Below are positions 56,961 to 64,000 of a DNA stretch of 64,000 nt, in pieces. Origin of the DNA: Pseudomonas spelaei (lineage in GTDB: Bacteria; Pseudomonadota; Gammaproteobacteria; Pseudomonadales; Pseudomonadaceae); NCBI RefSeq assembly GCF_009724245.1, contig NZ_WNNK01000006.1, positions 216,675 to 280,674 on the forward strand, given 5' to 3'. A program made the translations under genes and the position numbers. The first letter of the stretch is position 1; each line of letters opens with the position of its first letter. The notes under the pieces were generated by a model that saw only the letters and a program-made list of their open reading frames with translations, did no database searches and had not been told where the DNA came from.

Positions 56961-58352
56961 TCAATTAAGCACCGCAGCTCCCACCTTCCGGCCCTTGCGC
57001 CGGCTGGCCACAACCAACCCCGCCACAATCACCAGTACGCTCAAAATCCCGGTAGCGATAATCTCCACCCGGTGTGCTTCCTGGAACAGCATGATAGTCA
57101 GCGTGCCCACGATAAACACGATCACCGCGTAGGTCAGGCCCGGGAACAGCCACATCTTGAAGGCAATTTTCTCCCCCGCCGCCGTACGCTTCTGACGCAT
57201 GCGCAGTTGCGACACAGCAATCACCAGGTACACCAGCAACGCGATGGCGCCGGAGCTGGCCAGCAGGAATTCAAAGACCGCCGCCGGCGCCACGTAGTTG
57301 GCAAACACCGCCAGGAACGCTGCGCCCGTCGACATCCACACCGCCCAGTAAGGCGTGCCGCTCTTGTTGGTGCGCTTGGCCACAGCCGGTGCATCACCGC
57401 GACGGCCCAGGGAGAACAGCATGCGTGAAGCGGTGTACAGCGCCGAGTTCAAGCAACTGGTCACAGCCACCAATACCACCAGGTCGACAATCAGCTTGGC
57501 ATTCGGGATGCCCATGCGGTCGAGTACGGTCTGGTAGGAACCGACGGCAGCCAGACTCGGATCATTCCACGGCACCAGTGCGACCACGATGAAGATCGAC
57601 ACCAGGTAGAACAAGCCAATTCGCCAGATCACCGAGTTGGTGGCCTTGGAGATTTGCTGGCCCGGGTTCTTCGATTCAGCCGCTGCGATGGTGACGATCT
57701 CGGTGCCCATGAACGAGAACATGGTGGTCAGGATCGCCGCCAACACCGCGCCCATGCCGTTAGGCAGGAAGCCTTGGGTGTCGAACAGATGCGACACGCC
57801 GCTGACCTGGCTACCCGGCAGGAAACCGAAAATCGCCAGGAGCCCGAGGATCACAAACCCGATGATCGCGACAACCTTGATCAGCGCAAACCAGAACTCG
57901 AACTCGCCGTAGTTCTTCACGCTGAACAGGTTGGTCGCCGTCAGCAGCAAGGTGATGAACAGGGTAAACGCCCAGATCGCCACATCAGGGAACCAGGCAT
58001 GGAGGATGGTCGCAGCCGCGTTGGCTTCCAGGGGAATGACCAGCACCCAGAACCACCAGTACAGCCAGCCGATGGTGAAACCGGCCCAGTGACCGATCGC
58101 CCGGTCGGCATAAGTAGAAAACGAACCGGTGTCCGGCGAAGCGACGGCCATCTCGGCCAGCATGCGCATTACCAACACCACCAACGTACCGGCCGCTGCG
58201 TAGGCCAGCAGTACCGCAGGCCCCGCCGCCGCAATCGCGTGGCCGGAACCGACAAACAAACCGGCACCGATGACGCCGGCAATCGACAGCATGGTGACGT
58301 GACGCGGTTTGAGCCCCTGTTCGAGGTCATTGGAGCTTTGCGTACTACTCAT
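56961..58352 (-). CDS. gabP: GABA permease-type amino-acid permease
   Basis: 463 residues from the ATG at 58352 (MSSTQSSNDLEQGLKPRHVTMLSIAGVIGAGLFVGSG), with AAAGG seven bases upstream; the frame is open to 58565 but that part lies in the promoter region. Twelve hydrophobic segments and the APC family motifs match GabP closely. It should import 4-aminobutyrate, although related substrates are possible. A sigma54-type promoter with upstream NtrC-like sites lies about 80-100 bases before the start. That fits use of GABA as a nitrogen source. No gabT or gabD lies beside it. Confidence 0.82.
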   Translation of the reverse strand: MSSTQSSNDLEQGLKPRHVTMLSIAGVIGAGLFVGSGHAIAAAGPAVLLAYAAAGTLVVLVMRMLAEMAVASPDTGSFSTYADRAIGHWAGFTIGWLYWWFWVLVIPLEANAAATILHAWFPDVAIWAFTLFITLLLTATNLFSVKNYGEFEFWFALIKVVAIIGFVILGLLAIFGFLPGSQVSGVSHLFDTQGFLPNGMGAVLAAILTTMFSFMGTEIVTIAAAESKNPGQQISKATNSVIWRIGLFYLVSIFIVVALVPWNDPSLAAVGSYQTVLDRMGIPNAKLIVDLVVLVAVTSCLNSALYTASRMLFSLGRRGDAPAVAKRTNKSGTPYWAVWMSTGAAFLAVFANYVAPAAVFEFLLASSGAIALLVYLVIAVSQLRMRQKRTAAGEKIAFKMWLFPGLTYAVIVFIVGTLTIMLFQEAHRVEIIATGILSVLVIVAGLVVASRRKGRKVGAAVLN

Positions 58353-58445
58353 TGACACACCTTTGCGAGGAATTGCGAATACGGTCCACCCGGCTTGCAT
58401 ACTTTCTCGTGAAAAGAATCCAACAGGGCGTTCTTTATTTTTTAC

Positions 58446-58461
58446 GCAAGATTTGCGCCAA
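58446..58461 (-). promoter_or_regulatory. Sigma54 promoter of gabP
   Basis: On the minus strand TTGGCGCAAATCTTGC carries the -24 GG and -12 GC at 12-base spacing. The start would be near 58434, about 80 bases before the ATG at 58352. Confidence 0.75.
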
Positions 58462-58581
58462 AATGTTACAGCGTCACGGTTGGCGGCGCCTACAGCGCAG
58501 CTGATTACATTTCGCAAGTCATTGAGATTAATGGTAATCCGCCAGATCGTTACCCTGCGACTCACTTTTCAAACGAAGGAG

Positions 58582-58609
58582 TGCACCAAAAACACACACA
58601 AAAAGTGCG
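58582..58609 (-). promoter_or_regulatory. Candidate NtrC enhancer of gabP
   Basis: The strand reads TGCACC at one end and GTGCG at the other with 17 bases between, two half-sites that could each belong to a partial NtrC site. They lie about 145-175 bases upstream of the predicted gabP start. An inverted GGTAA-N12-TTACC at 58533-58554 lies between them and the promoter. Confidence 0.45.
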
Positions 58610-58906
58610 TGACGCTCCATATAAGGGCTGATATGGACCGTTTGCCCGGTTAACCCTTCCAACACCCGGCCAAAGCTGGCAACATCGCGCCCTTTTTTAC
58701 GCGAAGCACACAGGTTTTCTGGTTCAAACGGCTGTTCGGTTGTTGATGGCGCGACACACTGCTGTGCCGATGCGACAACCTGCCACACGCTACCCAGTTA
58801 CCTCCTGTACCGCTGTTGGCTGTCATCCAAACGCTATGCTAGCTTGGCGCCTCGCCAGGAAGGCGGCCCAACAGCAGGAGCGCAATGAACACAATGAGGA
58901 CCGCAC

Positions 58907-59680
58907 ATGGCTGAGGCCACGCCCGCGCTTGAAATCCGCAACTTGCATAAACGCTACGGTGAGCTGGAGGTGCTTAAAGGTATCTCGCTGACCGCCCGCG
59001 ACGGCGATGTGATCTCGATCCTGGGTTCCTCCGGTTCCGGCAAGTCCACGTTCCTGCGTTGTATCAACCTGCTGGAAAACCCGCACCAGGGGCAAATCCT
59101 GGTGGCCGGTGAAGAGCTCAAGCTCAAGGCCGCAAAAAACGGCGAGCTGATGGCCGCCGATGGCAAACAGATCAACCGCCTGCGCAGCGAAATCGGTTTT
59201 GTGTTTCAAAACTTTAACCTGTGGCCGCACATGAGCATCCTCGACAACATCATCGAGGCCCCACGCCGGGTGCTCGGCCAAAGTAAGGCCGAAGCCATTG
59301 AAGTCGCCGAAGCCCTGCTGGCCAAGGTCGGCATCAGCGACAAGCGCCACGCCTACCCCGCGCAACTGTCCGGCGGCCAGCAACAACGCGCCGCGATTGC
59401 CCGCACCCTGGCCATGCAGCCCAAAGTCATTCTGTTCGATGAGCCAACCTCGGCCCTTGACCCGGAAATGGTTCAGGAAGTACTTAATGTGATCCGCGCA
59501 CTGGCCGAAGAAGGCCGCACCATGCTGCTGGTCACCCATGAAATGGGCTTTGCCCGCCAGGTGTCCAGTGAAGTGGTGTTCCTCCACCAGGGCCTGGTCG
59601 AAGAGCAAGGATCGCCACAGCAGGTGTTCGAGAACCCGCTTTCGGCGCGCTGCAAACAATTCATGTCCAGCAACCGCTAA
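58907..59680 (+). CDS. Polar amino-acid ABC transporter ATPase
   Basis: 257 residues with Walker [10 protein letters not shown], signature [15 protein letters not shown] and Walker [14 protein letters not shown], in the HisP/GlnQ group. It drives the importer encoded by the next three genes. The order ATPase-binding protein-permease-permease is typical. By family, the substrate is likely an Arg/Lys/Orn/His-type amino acid. Confidence 0.92.
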   Translation: MAEATPALEIRNLHKRYGELEVLKGISLTARDGDVISILGSSGSGKSTFLRCINLLENPHQGQILVAGEELKLKAAKNGELMAADGKQINRLRSEIGFVFQNFNLWPHMSILDNIIEAPRRVLGQSKAEAIEVAEALLAKVGISDKRHAYPAQLSGGQQQRAAIARTLAMQPKVILFDEPTSALDPEMVQEVLNVIRALAEEGRTMLLVTHEMGFARQVSSEVVFLHQGLVEEQGSPQQVFENPLSARCKQFMSSNR

Positions 59681-59693
59681 CGGAGCAACATGC

Positions 59694-60446
59694 ATGCAGA
59701 ACTATAAAAAATTCCTCCTGGCCGCGGCCGTATCGATGGCGTTCAGCGCCTCGGCCATGGCCGAGACCCTGAAAATGGGGATCGAAGCGGCTTACCCGCC
59801 GTTCAACAATAAAGATGCCAGCGGCAACGTCGTGGGCTTCGACAAAGACATCGGCGACGCCCTGTGCACCAAGATGAAAGTCGAGAAGTGCGAAGTGTAT
59901 GTCTCGGATTGGGACGGCATTATCCCGGCCCTGAACGCCAAGAAGTTCGACTTCCTGGTCTCCTCGCTGTCCATCACCGATGAACGCAAGCAGGCCGTCG
60001 ACTTCACCGACCCGTACTACTCCAACAAGCTGCAGTTCATCGCACCTAAAGCCACCAAAGACTTCAAGACCGACGCGGGTTACCTGAAGGGCAAGATCAT
60101 CGGTGCACAGCGTGCGACGCTGGCCGGTACCTACCTGGAAGACAAACTGCCCGACACCACCTCCAAGCTCTATGACACCCAGGAAAACGCCTACCTCGAC
60201 CTGACTTCCGGCCGACTGGACGGGATCCTTGCCGACAAGTACGTGCAGTACGAATGGCTCAAGAGCAAAGACGGCTCCGCCTACGAGTTCAAGGGCGACC
60301 CGGTGGTGGAAAGCGACAAGATCGGTATTGCCGTGCGTAAAGGCGACCCGCTGCGCGAGCGTCTGAACAAAGCACTGGCCGAAATCAAGGCCGACGGCAC
60401 CTATAAGAAGATCAACGACAAGTACTTCCCTTTCAGCATCGAATGA
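59694..60446 (+). CDS. Periplasmic amino-acid-binding protein (Lys/Arg/Orn/His type)
   Basis: 250 residues from the ATG at 59694, preceded by CGGAGC. The signal peptide (MQNYKKFLLAAAVSMAFSASAMA) ends at AMA and the mature part begins ETLKMGIEAAYPPFNNKDASGNVVGFDKDI, matching the family 3 SBP fold with the conserved acidic patch. It captures the substrate for this transporter. Exact ligand unresolved. Confidence 0.9.
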   Translation: MQNYKKFLLAAAVSMAFSASAMAETLKMGIEAAYPPFNNKDASGNVVGFDKDIGDALCTKMKVEKCEVYVSDWDGIIPALNAKKFDFLVSSLSITDERKQAVDFTDPYYSNKLQFIAPKATKDFKTDAGYLKGKIIGAQRATLAGTYLEDKLPDTTSKLYDTQENAYLDLTSGRLDGILADKYVQYEWLKSKDGSAYEFKGDPVVESDKIGIAVRKGDPLRERLNKALAEIKADGTYKKINDKYFPFSIE

Positions 60447-60518
60447 TCTGAATCGCCTGTCTGGCGCGCTCGCTTGAGCGCGCCGGTCCTGAGCTTTGCC
60501 TTGCGAAACGACTAAATC

Positions 60519-61214
60519 ATGAATTTCGATCTCTACGGATTCGGCCCGGCGCTCGCAGCCGGCGCGCTGATGACCGTCAAACTGGCGCTCACGGCCTTGT
60601 GCCTGGGGCTGGTGCTGGGCCTGGCCGGTGCCTTGGCCAAGACTTCTCCATACAAGCCGCTGCAATGGCTTGGCGGTGCTTACTCGACCGTGGTTCGCGG
60701 CATCCCGGAACTGCTATGGGTGCTGTTGATTTACTTCGGCACGGTCAACCTGATGCGTGCCCTCGGCGAGTTTTTCGGCAATCCCGACCTGTCCCTCAGC
60801 GCCTTCGCCGCCGGCGTGATCGCCCTGGGCCTGTGCTTTGGCGCCTATGCCACGGAAGTGTTCCGCGGTGCGATCCTGGCCATTCCCAAGGGCCACCGTG
60901 AAGCCGGTGTCGCACTGGGCCTGTCGAAGTTTCGCATCTTCACCCGGTTGATCATGCCGCAGATGTGGCGCATCGCCCTGCCGGGCCTGGGCAACCTGTT
61001 CATGATTTTGATGAAGGACACCGCGCTGGTTTCGGTGATTGGCCTGGAAGAAATCATGCGCCACGCGCAGATCGGCGTGACGGTTACCAAGCAGCCGTTC
61101 ACCTTCTTCATGGTCGCGGCCTTCATGTACCTGGGCCTCACCGTCCTGGCCATGACCGGCATGTACTTCCTGGAAAAACGCGCCGCTCGCGGCTTTGCGA
61201 GGAGCACGCAATGA
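60519..61214 (+). CDS. Amino-acid ABC transporter permease (first)
   Basis: 231 residues, five or six membrane segments, with the EAA loop HREAGVALGLSKFRIFTRLIMPQ typical of HisQ/GlnP-type permeases. It overlaps the next permease gene by four bases. Confidence 0.9.
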   Translation: MNFDLYGFGPALAAGALMTVKLALTALCLGLVLGLAGALAKTSPYKPLQWLGGAYSTVVRGIPELLWVLLIYFGTVNLMRALGEFFGNPDLSLSAFAAGVIALGLCFGAYATEVFRGAILAIPKGHREAGVALGLSKFRIFTRLIMPQMWRIALPGLGNLFMILMKDTALVSVIGLEEIMRHAQIGVTVTKQPFTFFMVAAFMYLGLTVLAMTGMYFLEKRAARGFARSTQ

Positions 61215-61942
61215 GTGGCGACTACAGCTGGCTGTCGCATTTCGACCTCGGCCTGAACTGGGCGGTGATCATCAAGTGGCTGCCGAAACTGGCCCAGGGC
61301 GCGACCCTGACCCTGGAACTGGTGGCCATCGCGGTCATCGCAGGCCTACTGCTGGCGATTCCGCTGGGCATCGCGCGCTCGTCGCGCCGGTGGTACGTGC
61401 GCACCCTGCCCTACTGCTACATTTTCTTCTTCCGTGGCACGCCACTGTTGGTGCAACTGTTCCTGGTCTATTACGGCCTGGCGCAGTTCGACGCCGTGCG
61501 CGAAAGCGCGATGTGGCCGTACCTGCGGGACCCGTTCTGGTGTGCCACCGCCACCATGACCCTGCACACCGCCGCCTATATAGCCGAGATCCTGCGGGGC
61601 GCAATCCAGGCCATTCCGCCGGGTGAAATCGAAGCGGCGCGGGCCTTGGGCATGTCCAAACCCAAGGCGCTGTTCTACATCATCCTGCCGCGTGCGGCGC
61701 GCATCGGCCTGCCGGCCTACAGCAACGAAGTGATCCTGATGCTCAAGGCCAGCGCCCTGGCCAGTACCGTGACCTTGCTGGAACTGACCGGCATGGCCCG
61801 TACCATCATTGCCCGGACCTACCTGCCGGTGGAGATCTTCTTCGCCGCCGGGTTGTTCTACCTGCTGATGGCCTATGTGCTGGTGCGCGGCTTCAAACTG
61901 CTGGAACGCTGGTTGCGGGTCGATGCCTGCCAGGGACGCTGA
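61211..61942 (+). CDS. Amino-acid ABC transporter permease (second)
   Basis: 243 residues from the ATG at 61211, a HisM-type permease with the EAA loop EIEAARALGMSKPKALFYIILPRAAR. It pairs with the first permease to form the membrane channel. Its end overlaps the methyltransferase start by 20 bases. Confidence 0.9.
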   Translation: MSGDYSWLSHFDLGLNWAVIIKWLPKLAQGATLTLELVAIAVIAGLLLAIPLGIARSSRRWYVRTLPYCYIFFFRGTPLLVQLFLVYYGLAQFDAVRESAMWPYLRDPFWCATATMTLHTAAYIAEILRGAIQAIPPGEIEAARALGMSKPKALFYIILPRAARIGLPAYSNEVILMLKASALASTVTLLELTGMARTIIARTYLPVEIFFAAGLFYLLMAYVLVRGFKLLERWLRVDACQGR

Positions 61943-63146
61943 AACCTCGTTGACGGGTGAGCATTTGCTCGCCCGCTTCCAGGCGCTGGACGCCTTCCTG
62001 ATCGAACACCAAGGGCTGTGGCGACCACGGCCCTTTACCCACCTGCACTTGCCGTGGGAAACGCAGCATCCCGAAATGGCCCGGTGGTTGCGCCAGCGTT
62101 CGCTGGCACAGGCCGAAAGCAGCCATAACCAACCCTATGACCTACTCGCGCCAGCGCCTTTTCCTCAGTTGGCCGAGCAAGCTGCTCGCCTCAGTGCTGT
62201 GGATAAGTTACCGGCCCATCCCCTTGATGCTGCCCCGCACCGCTTGAACGTCGACGTACCCGGCCGCAAGTGGCAGCAGATCGAAGCCTTCGGCGCCGCC
62301 CTGCACTTTGCCGAAACGCCTCGCCACTGGCTGGACTGGTGCTCCGGCAAGGGCCATCTCGGCCGCCGCCTGCTACAACCGGACCAACAGCTGACCTGCC
62401 TGGAATACGACACGGCCCTTATCACCTCGGGCCAAGCCCTGAGCGATCACCATCGACTGCCGGTCACTCACCGTCAGCAGGATGTAATGGCGGCCGATGC
62501 GGCCTTGCAACTCGGTCACCAACACACACCCGTCGCCCTGCATGCCTGCGGCGACCTGCATGTGCGCCTGATGCAACTGGCCAGCGCCGCTGGCTGCAAA
62601 CAACTTGCGGTAGCGCCTTGCTGTTATAACCGCACCAGCGCCGACCACTATCAGGCGCTGTCCAGCGCCGCCCGTGCGTCTGCCCTGCGCCTATCGATAG
62701 AAGACCTCGGCCTGCCCCTGAGTGAAACCGTCACCGCCGGCGCTCGCGTGCGCCATCAGCGGGATATCTCCATGGCCAGGCGCCTGGGGTTTGATGGGCT
62801 GCAACGGCAACTGCGCGAGTGCGACGAGTACTTGCCGACGCCCTCCCTGCCCAGCCATTGGCTGGACAAACCCTTCGCGGATTACTGCCATGAACTGGCG
62901 GCACTCAAAGGTTTATCCACAGGTGAACAGGATTGGCAGGCGCTGGAGGCCCAAGGCTGGAAGCGCCTGGCCCAAGTGCGAAACCTGGAATTGCTGCGTG
63001 GTCTGTTTCGGCGCCCGCTGGAGATATGGCTGGTGCTGGATCGGGCACTTTTCCTGGTGGAAAAAGGCTACAACGTACGGCTAGGCACCTTCTGCGAAAC
63101 ACCCCTGACCCCACGCAACTTGATGGTGCTTGCCGAGCGCGATTAG
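61923..63146 (+). CDS. SAM-dependent methyltransferase (METTL25/GSTCD-like)
   Basis: 407 residues from the ATG at 61923. The SAM-binding motif is DWCSGKGHLGRRLL, followed by an acidic strand end LTCLEYD and later HACGDLHVRLM and the VAPCCYN motif. This pattern fits the METTL25/GSTCD methyltransferase group; the substrate is unknown. It overlaps the transporter genes, so it is translated from the same message in all likelihood. Ribosome-binding signal is weak. Confidence 0.8.
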   Translation: MPARDAETSLTGEHLLARFQALDAFLIEHQGLWRPRPFTHLHLPWETQHPEMARWLRQRSLAQAESSHNQPYDLLAPAPFPQLAEQAARLSAVDKLPAHPLDAAPHRLNVDVPGRKWQQIEAFGAALHFAETPRHWLDWCSGKGHLGRRLLQPDQQLTCLEYDTALITSGQALSDHHRLPVTHRQQDVMAADAALQLGHQHTPVALHACGDLHVRLMQLASAAGCKQLAVAPCCYNRTSADHYQALSSAARASALRLSIEDLGLPLSETVTAGARVRHQRDISMARRLGFDGLQRQLRECDEYLPTPSLPSHWLDKPFADYCHELAALKGLSTGEQDWQALEAQGWKRLAQVRNLELLRGLFRRPLEIWLVLDRALFLVEKGYNVRLGTFCETPLTPRNLMVLAERD

Positions 63147-63705
63147 AGGGCAAAACTCTACACCCGTGCCCTGTGGATAACTCTGTTGATGGATTTTCGA
63201 CGGAGGCCGTAACGGCAAGCGCTACAGGCCAAAAGGCAGGCTGGTCATTTTTTGTTCACAAAATAAAACGCACGGAAAACAGGCAGTTGCAGCGTGATGA
63301 GAGCAGCTTCACAAAATTGCCGTTTCATGACATGTCGAACCAACGGATTGTGCATAAGCATCCGTAGCTAGGGGCATAAGCAGGCCTGTGATGGCCCCAT
63401 CGGCGGTAGCAATCACCGATACCTTGCCGGTGTAGGGCTTCGGAAAATTCGCACCGGCAGAATCGGTTTTTGACGCAGTGAATTGGATGAGGGAATACGC
63501 AGAAGGGAAAAATGCATCCTGTTCGACAGCGTGATTGATGATTTCCGAACGCACCGTGGAAAACCAGCGCTGCTCAGCCAGAAAGCGCTTGGGATCGGCG
63601 CCTACAGCACACGTAGTGGCGCGGGCGATGAGGCTGGGAGATATCGAAATCTGAGGGCTGGCGGGGAAAAAGCCGGGGCTACGAAAAATAGTCTGAATTC
63701 AGGGG
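63147..63705. other. Intergenic region between the methyltransferase gene and tRNA-Thr
   Basis: About 560 bases before the tRNA promoter with no confident gene. A minus-strand frame is open from about 63693 to 63309 without an ATG until 63554, leaving an 81-residue candidate ([20 protein letters not shown]). It has no recognisable motif and could be a decayed gene. No REP element is present. Confidence 0.4.
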
Positions 63706-63733
63706 TTTACAGAAGCTTGCCAATCGCTATAAT
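63706..63733 (+). promoter_or_regulatory. tRNA-Thr promoter
   Basis: TTTACA and a perfect TATAAT are spaced by 16 bases, ending 14 bases before the tRNA. Confidence 0.85.
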
Positions 63734-63747
63734 CGTCGCCCTAACAC

Positions 63748-63823
<76 letters not shown>

Positions 63824-63832
63824 TACAAAACG

Positions 63833-63860
63833 AAGCCCTCGCAGAAATGCGGGGGCTTTG
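63833..63860 (+). terminator. Terminator of tRNA-Thr
   Basis: AAGCCCTCGCA pairs with TGCGGGGGCTT around a GAAA loop and is followed by TGTTGTTT. It ends the tRNA transcript. Confidence 0.8.
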
Positions 63861-64000
63861 TTGTTTCTGGGGTGTGCGTCGCTGCCCCCCCTCCACACAG
63901 CGCCGCCCCTGCGTGGCAATTCGATTGCGCGCTCTATGAGTTTCTTTTTCAGATGCTCTTTTCAGAGTGGAAAATAAATCTGTCCCCTTTTTCTGAAGGT

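Noticed and set aside
58745..58763. Sigma54-like TGGCGCGACACACTGC before the amino-acid ABC genes
   Set aside because: Spacing between GG and GC is one base too long, and sigma54 does not tolerate this. No enhancer site was seen.

Overview
The window is about 64 kb of chromosome from a Pseudomonas of the P. fluorescens group. The evidence is high GC, the hut cluster layout known from P. fluorescens SBW25 (hutF / hutC-hutD / hutU-transporters-hutH-hutH-hutT), the pseudomonad order glnA - chorismate mutase - ntrBC - small RNA locus - trmL - secB - grx - gpmI - envC - ctpA - hisBHAF, and many copies of a pseudomonad REP sequence (GTGGGAGCTGGCTTGCCTGC). I see no prophage, CRISPR array or intact insertion sequence. 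This is mostly core genome with small local disturbances.

Layout. 1-13.4 kb: histidine utilisation. A long minus-strand operon starts at a sigma54-type promoter before hutU and runs through an NCS1 transporter, the ABC transporter hutXWV, two histidine-lyase paralogues and hutT, which is cut by the window edge. hutC-hutD form a second minus-strand unit and hutF is divergent. 13.5-23.9 kb: lipocalin and a small lipoprotein, fbp, a DUF3999/DUF2339 membrane pair, glgP and a YkgJ-type cysteine-cluster protein. 24.1-33.3 kb: typA, thiI, glnA, secreted chorismate mutase, ntrB-ntrC and an NrsZ-like small RNA. 33.3-40.9 kb: trmL, secB-grx-rhodanese, gpmI, envC, ctpA and a divergent polysaccharide deacetylase. 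40.9-44.8 kb: the his operon hisB-hisH-(DUF2164)-hisA-hisF followed by a solute-binding protein gene. 45-50.5 kb: an OFA-type MFS transporter and asmA-mutY-yggX. 50.5-56.8 kb: tRNA-Phe, a lipoprotein gene ending in a decayed tRNA-Phe remnant, a DUF899 protein, a glycosyltransferase, a BASS/ACR3-like transporter, a hydrolase and a small basic protein. 57-63.1 kb: a GabP-type permease and a polar amino-acid ABC transporter with a coupled methyltransferase. The window ends just after tRNA-Thr.

The unifying theme is nitrogen and amino-acid control. I read sigma54-type promoters before hutU, glnA, ntrB (weaker), the small RNA after ntrC, and the GabP-type permease gene. NtrC-like sites lie upstream of glnA, ntrB and the small RNA, with weaker half-sites upstream of hutU and the permease. 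ntrBC lies inside the same window, so NtrC made here probably controls glnA, itself, the small RNA and perhaps catabolic transport genes at both ends.

The most noteworthy points are a HutH paralogue whose MIO-forming Ala-Ser-Gly triad is missing; a two-hairpin NrsZ-like RNA whose stems co-vary; a deleted tRNA-Phe copy that supplies the stop codon of a lipoprotein gene; trmL and a divergent gene sharing one CATG as their two start codons; and REPINs nested inside other REP copies.
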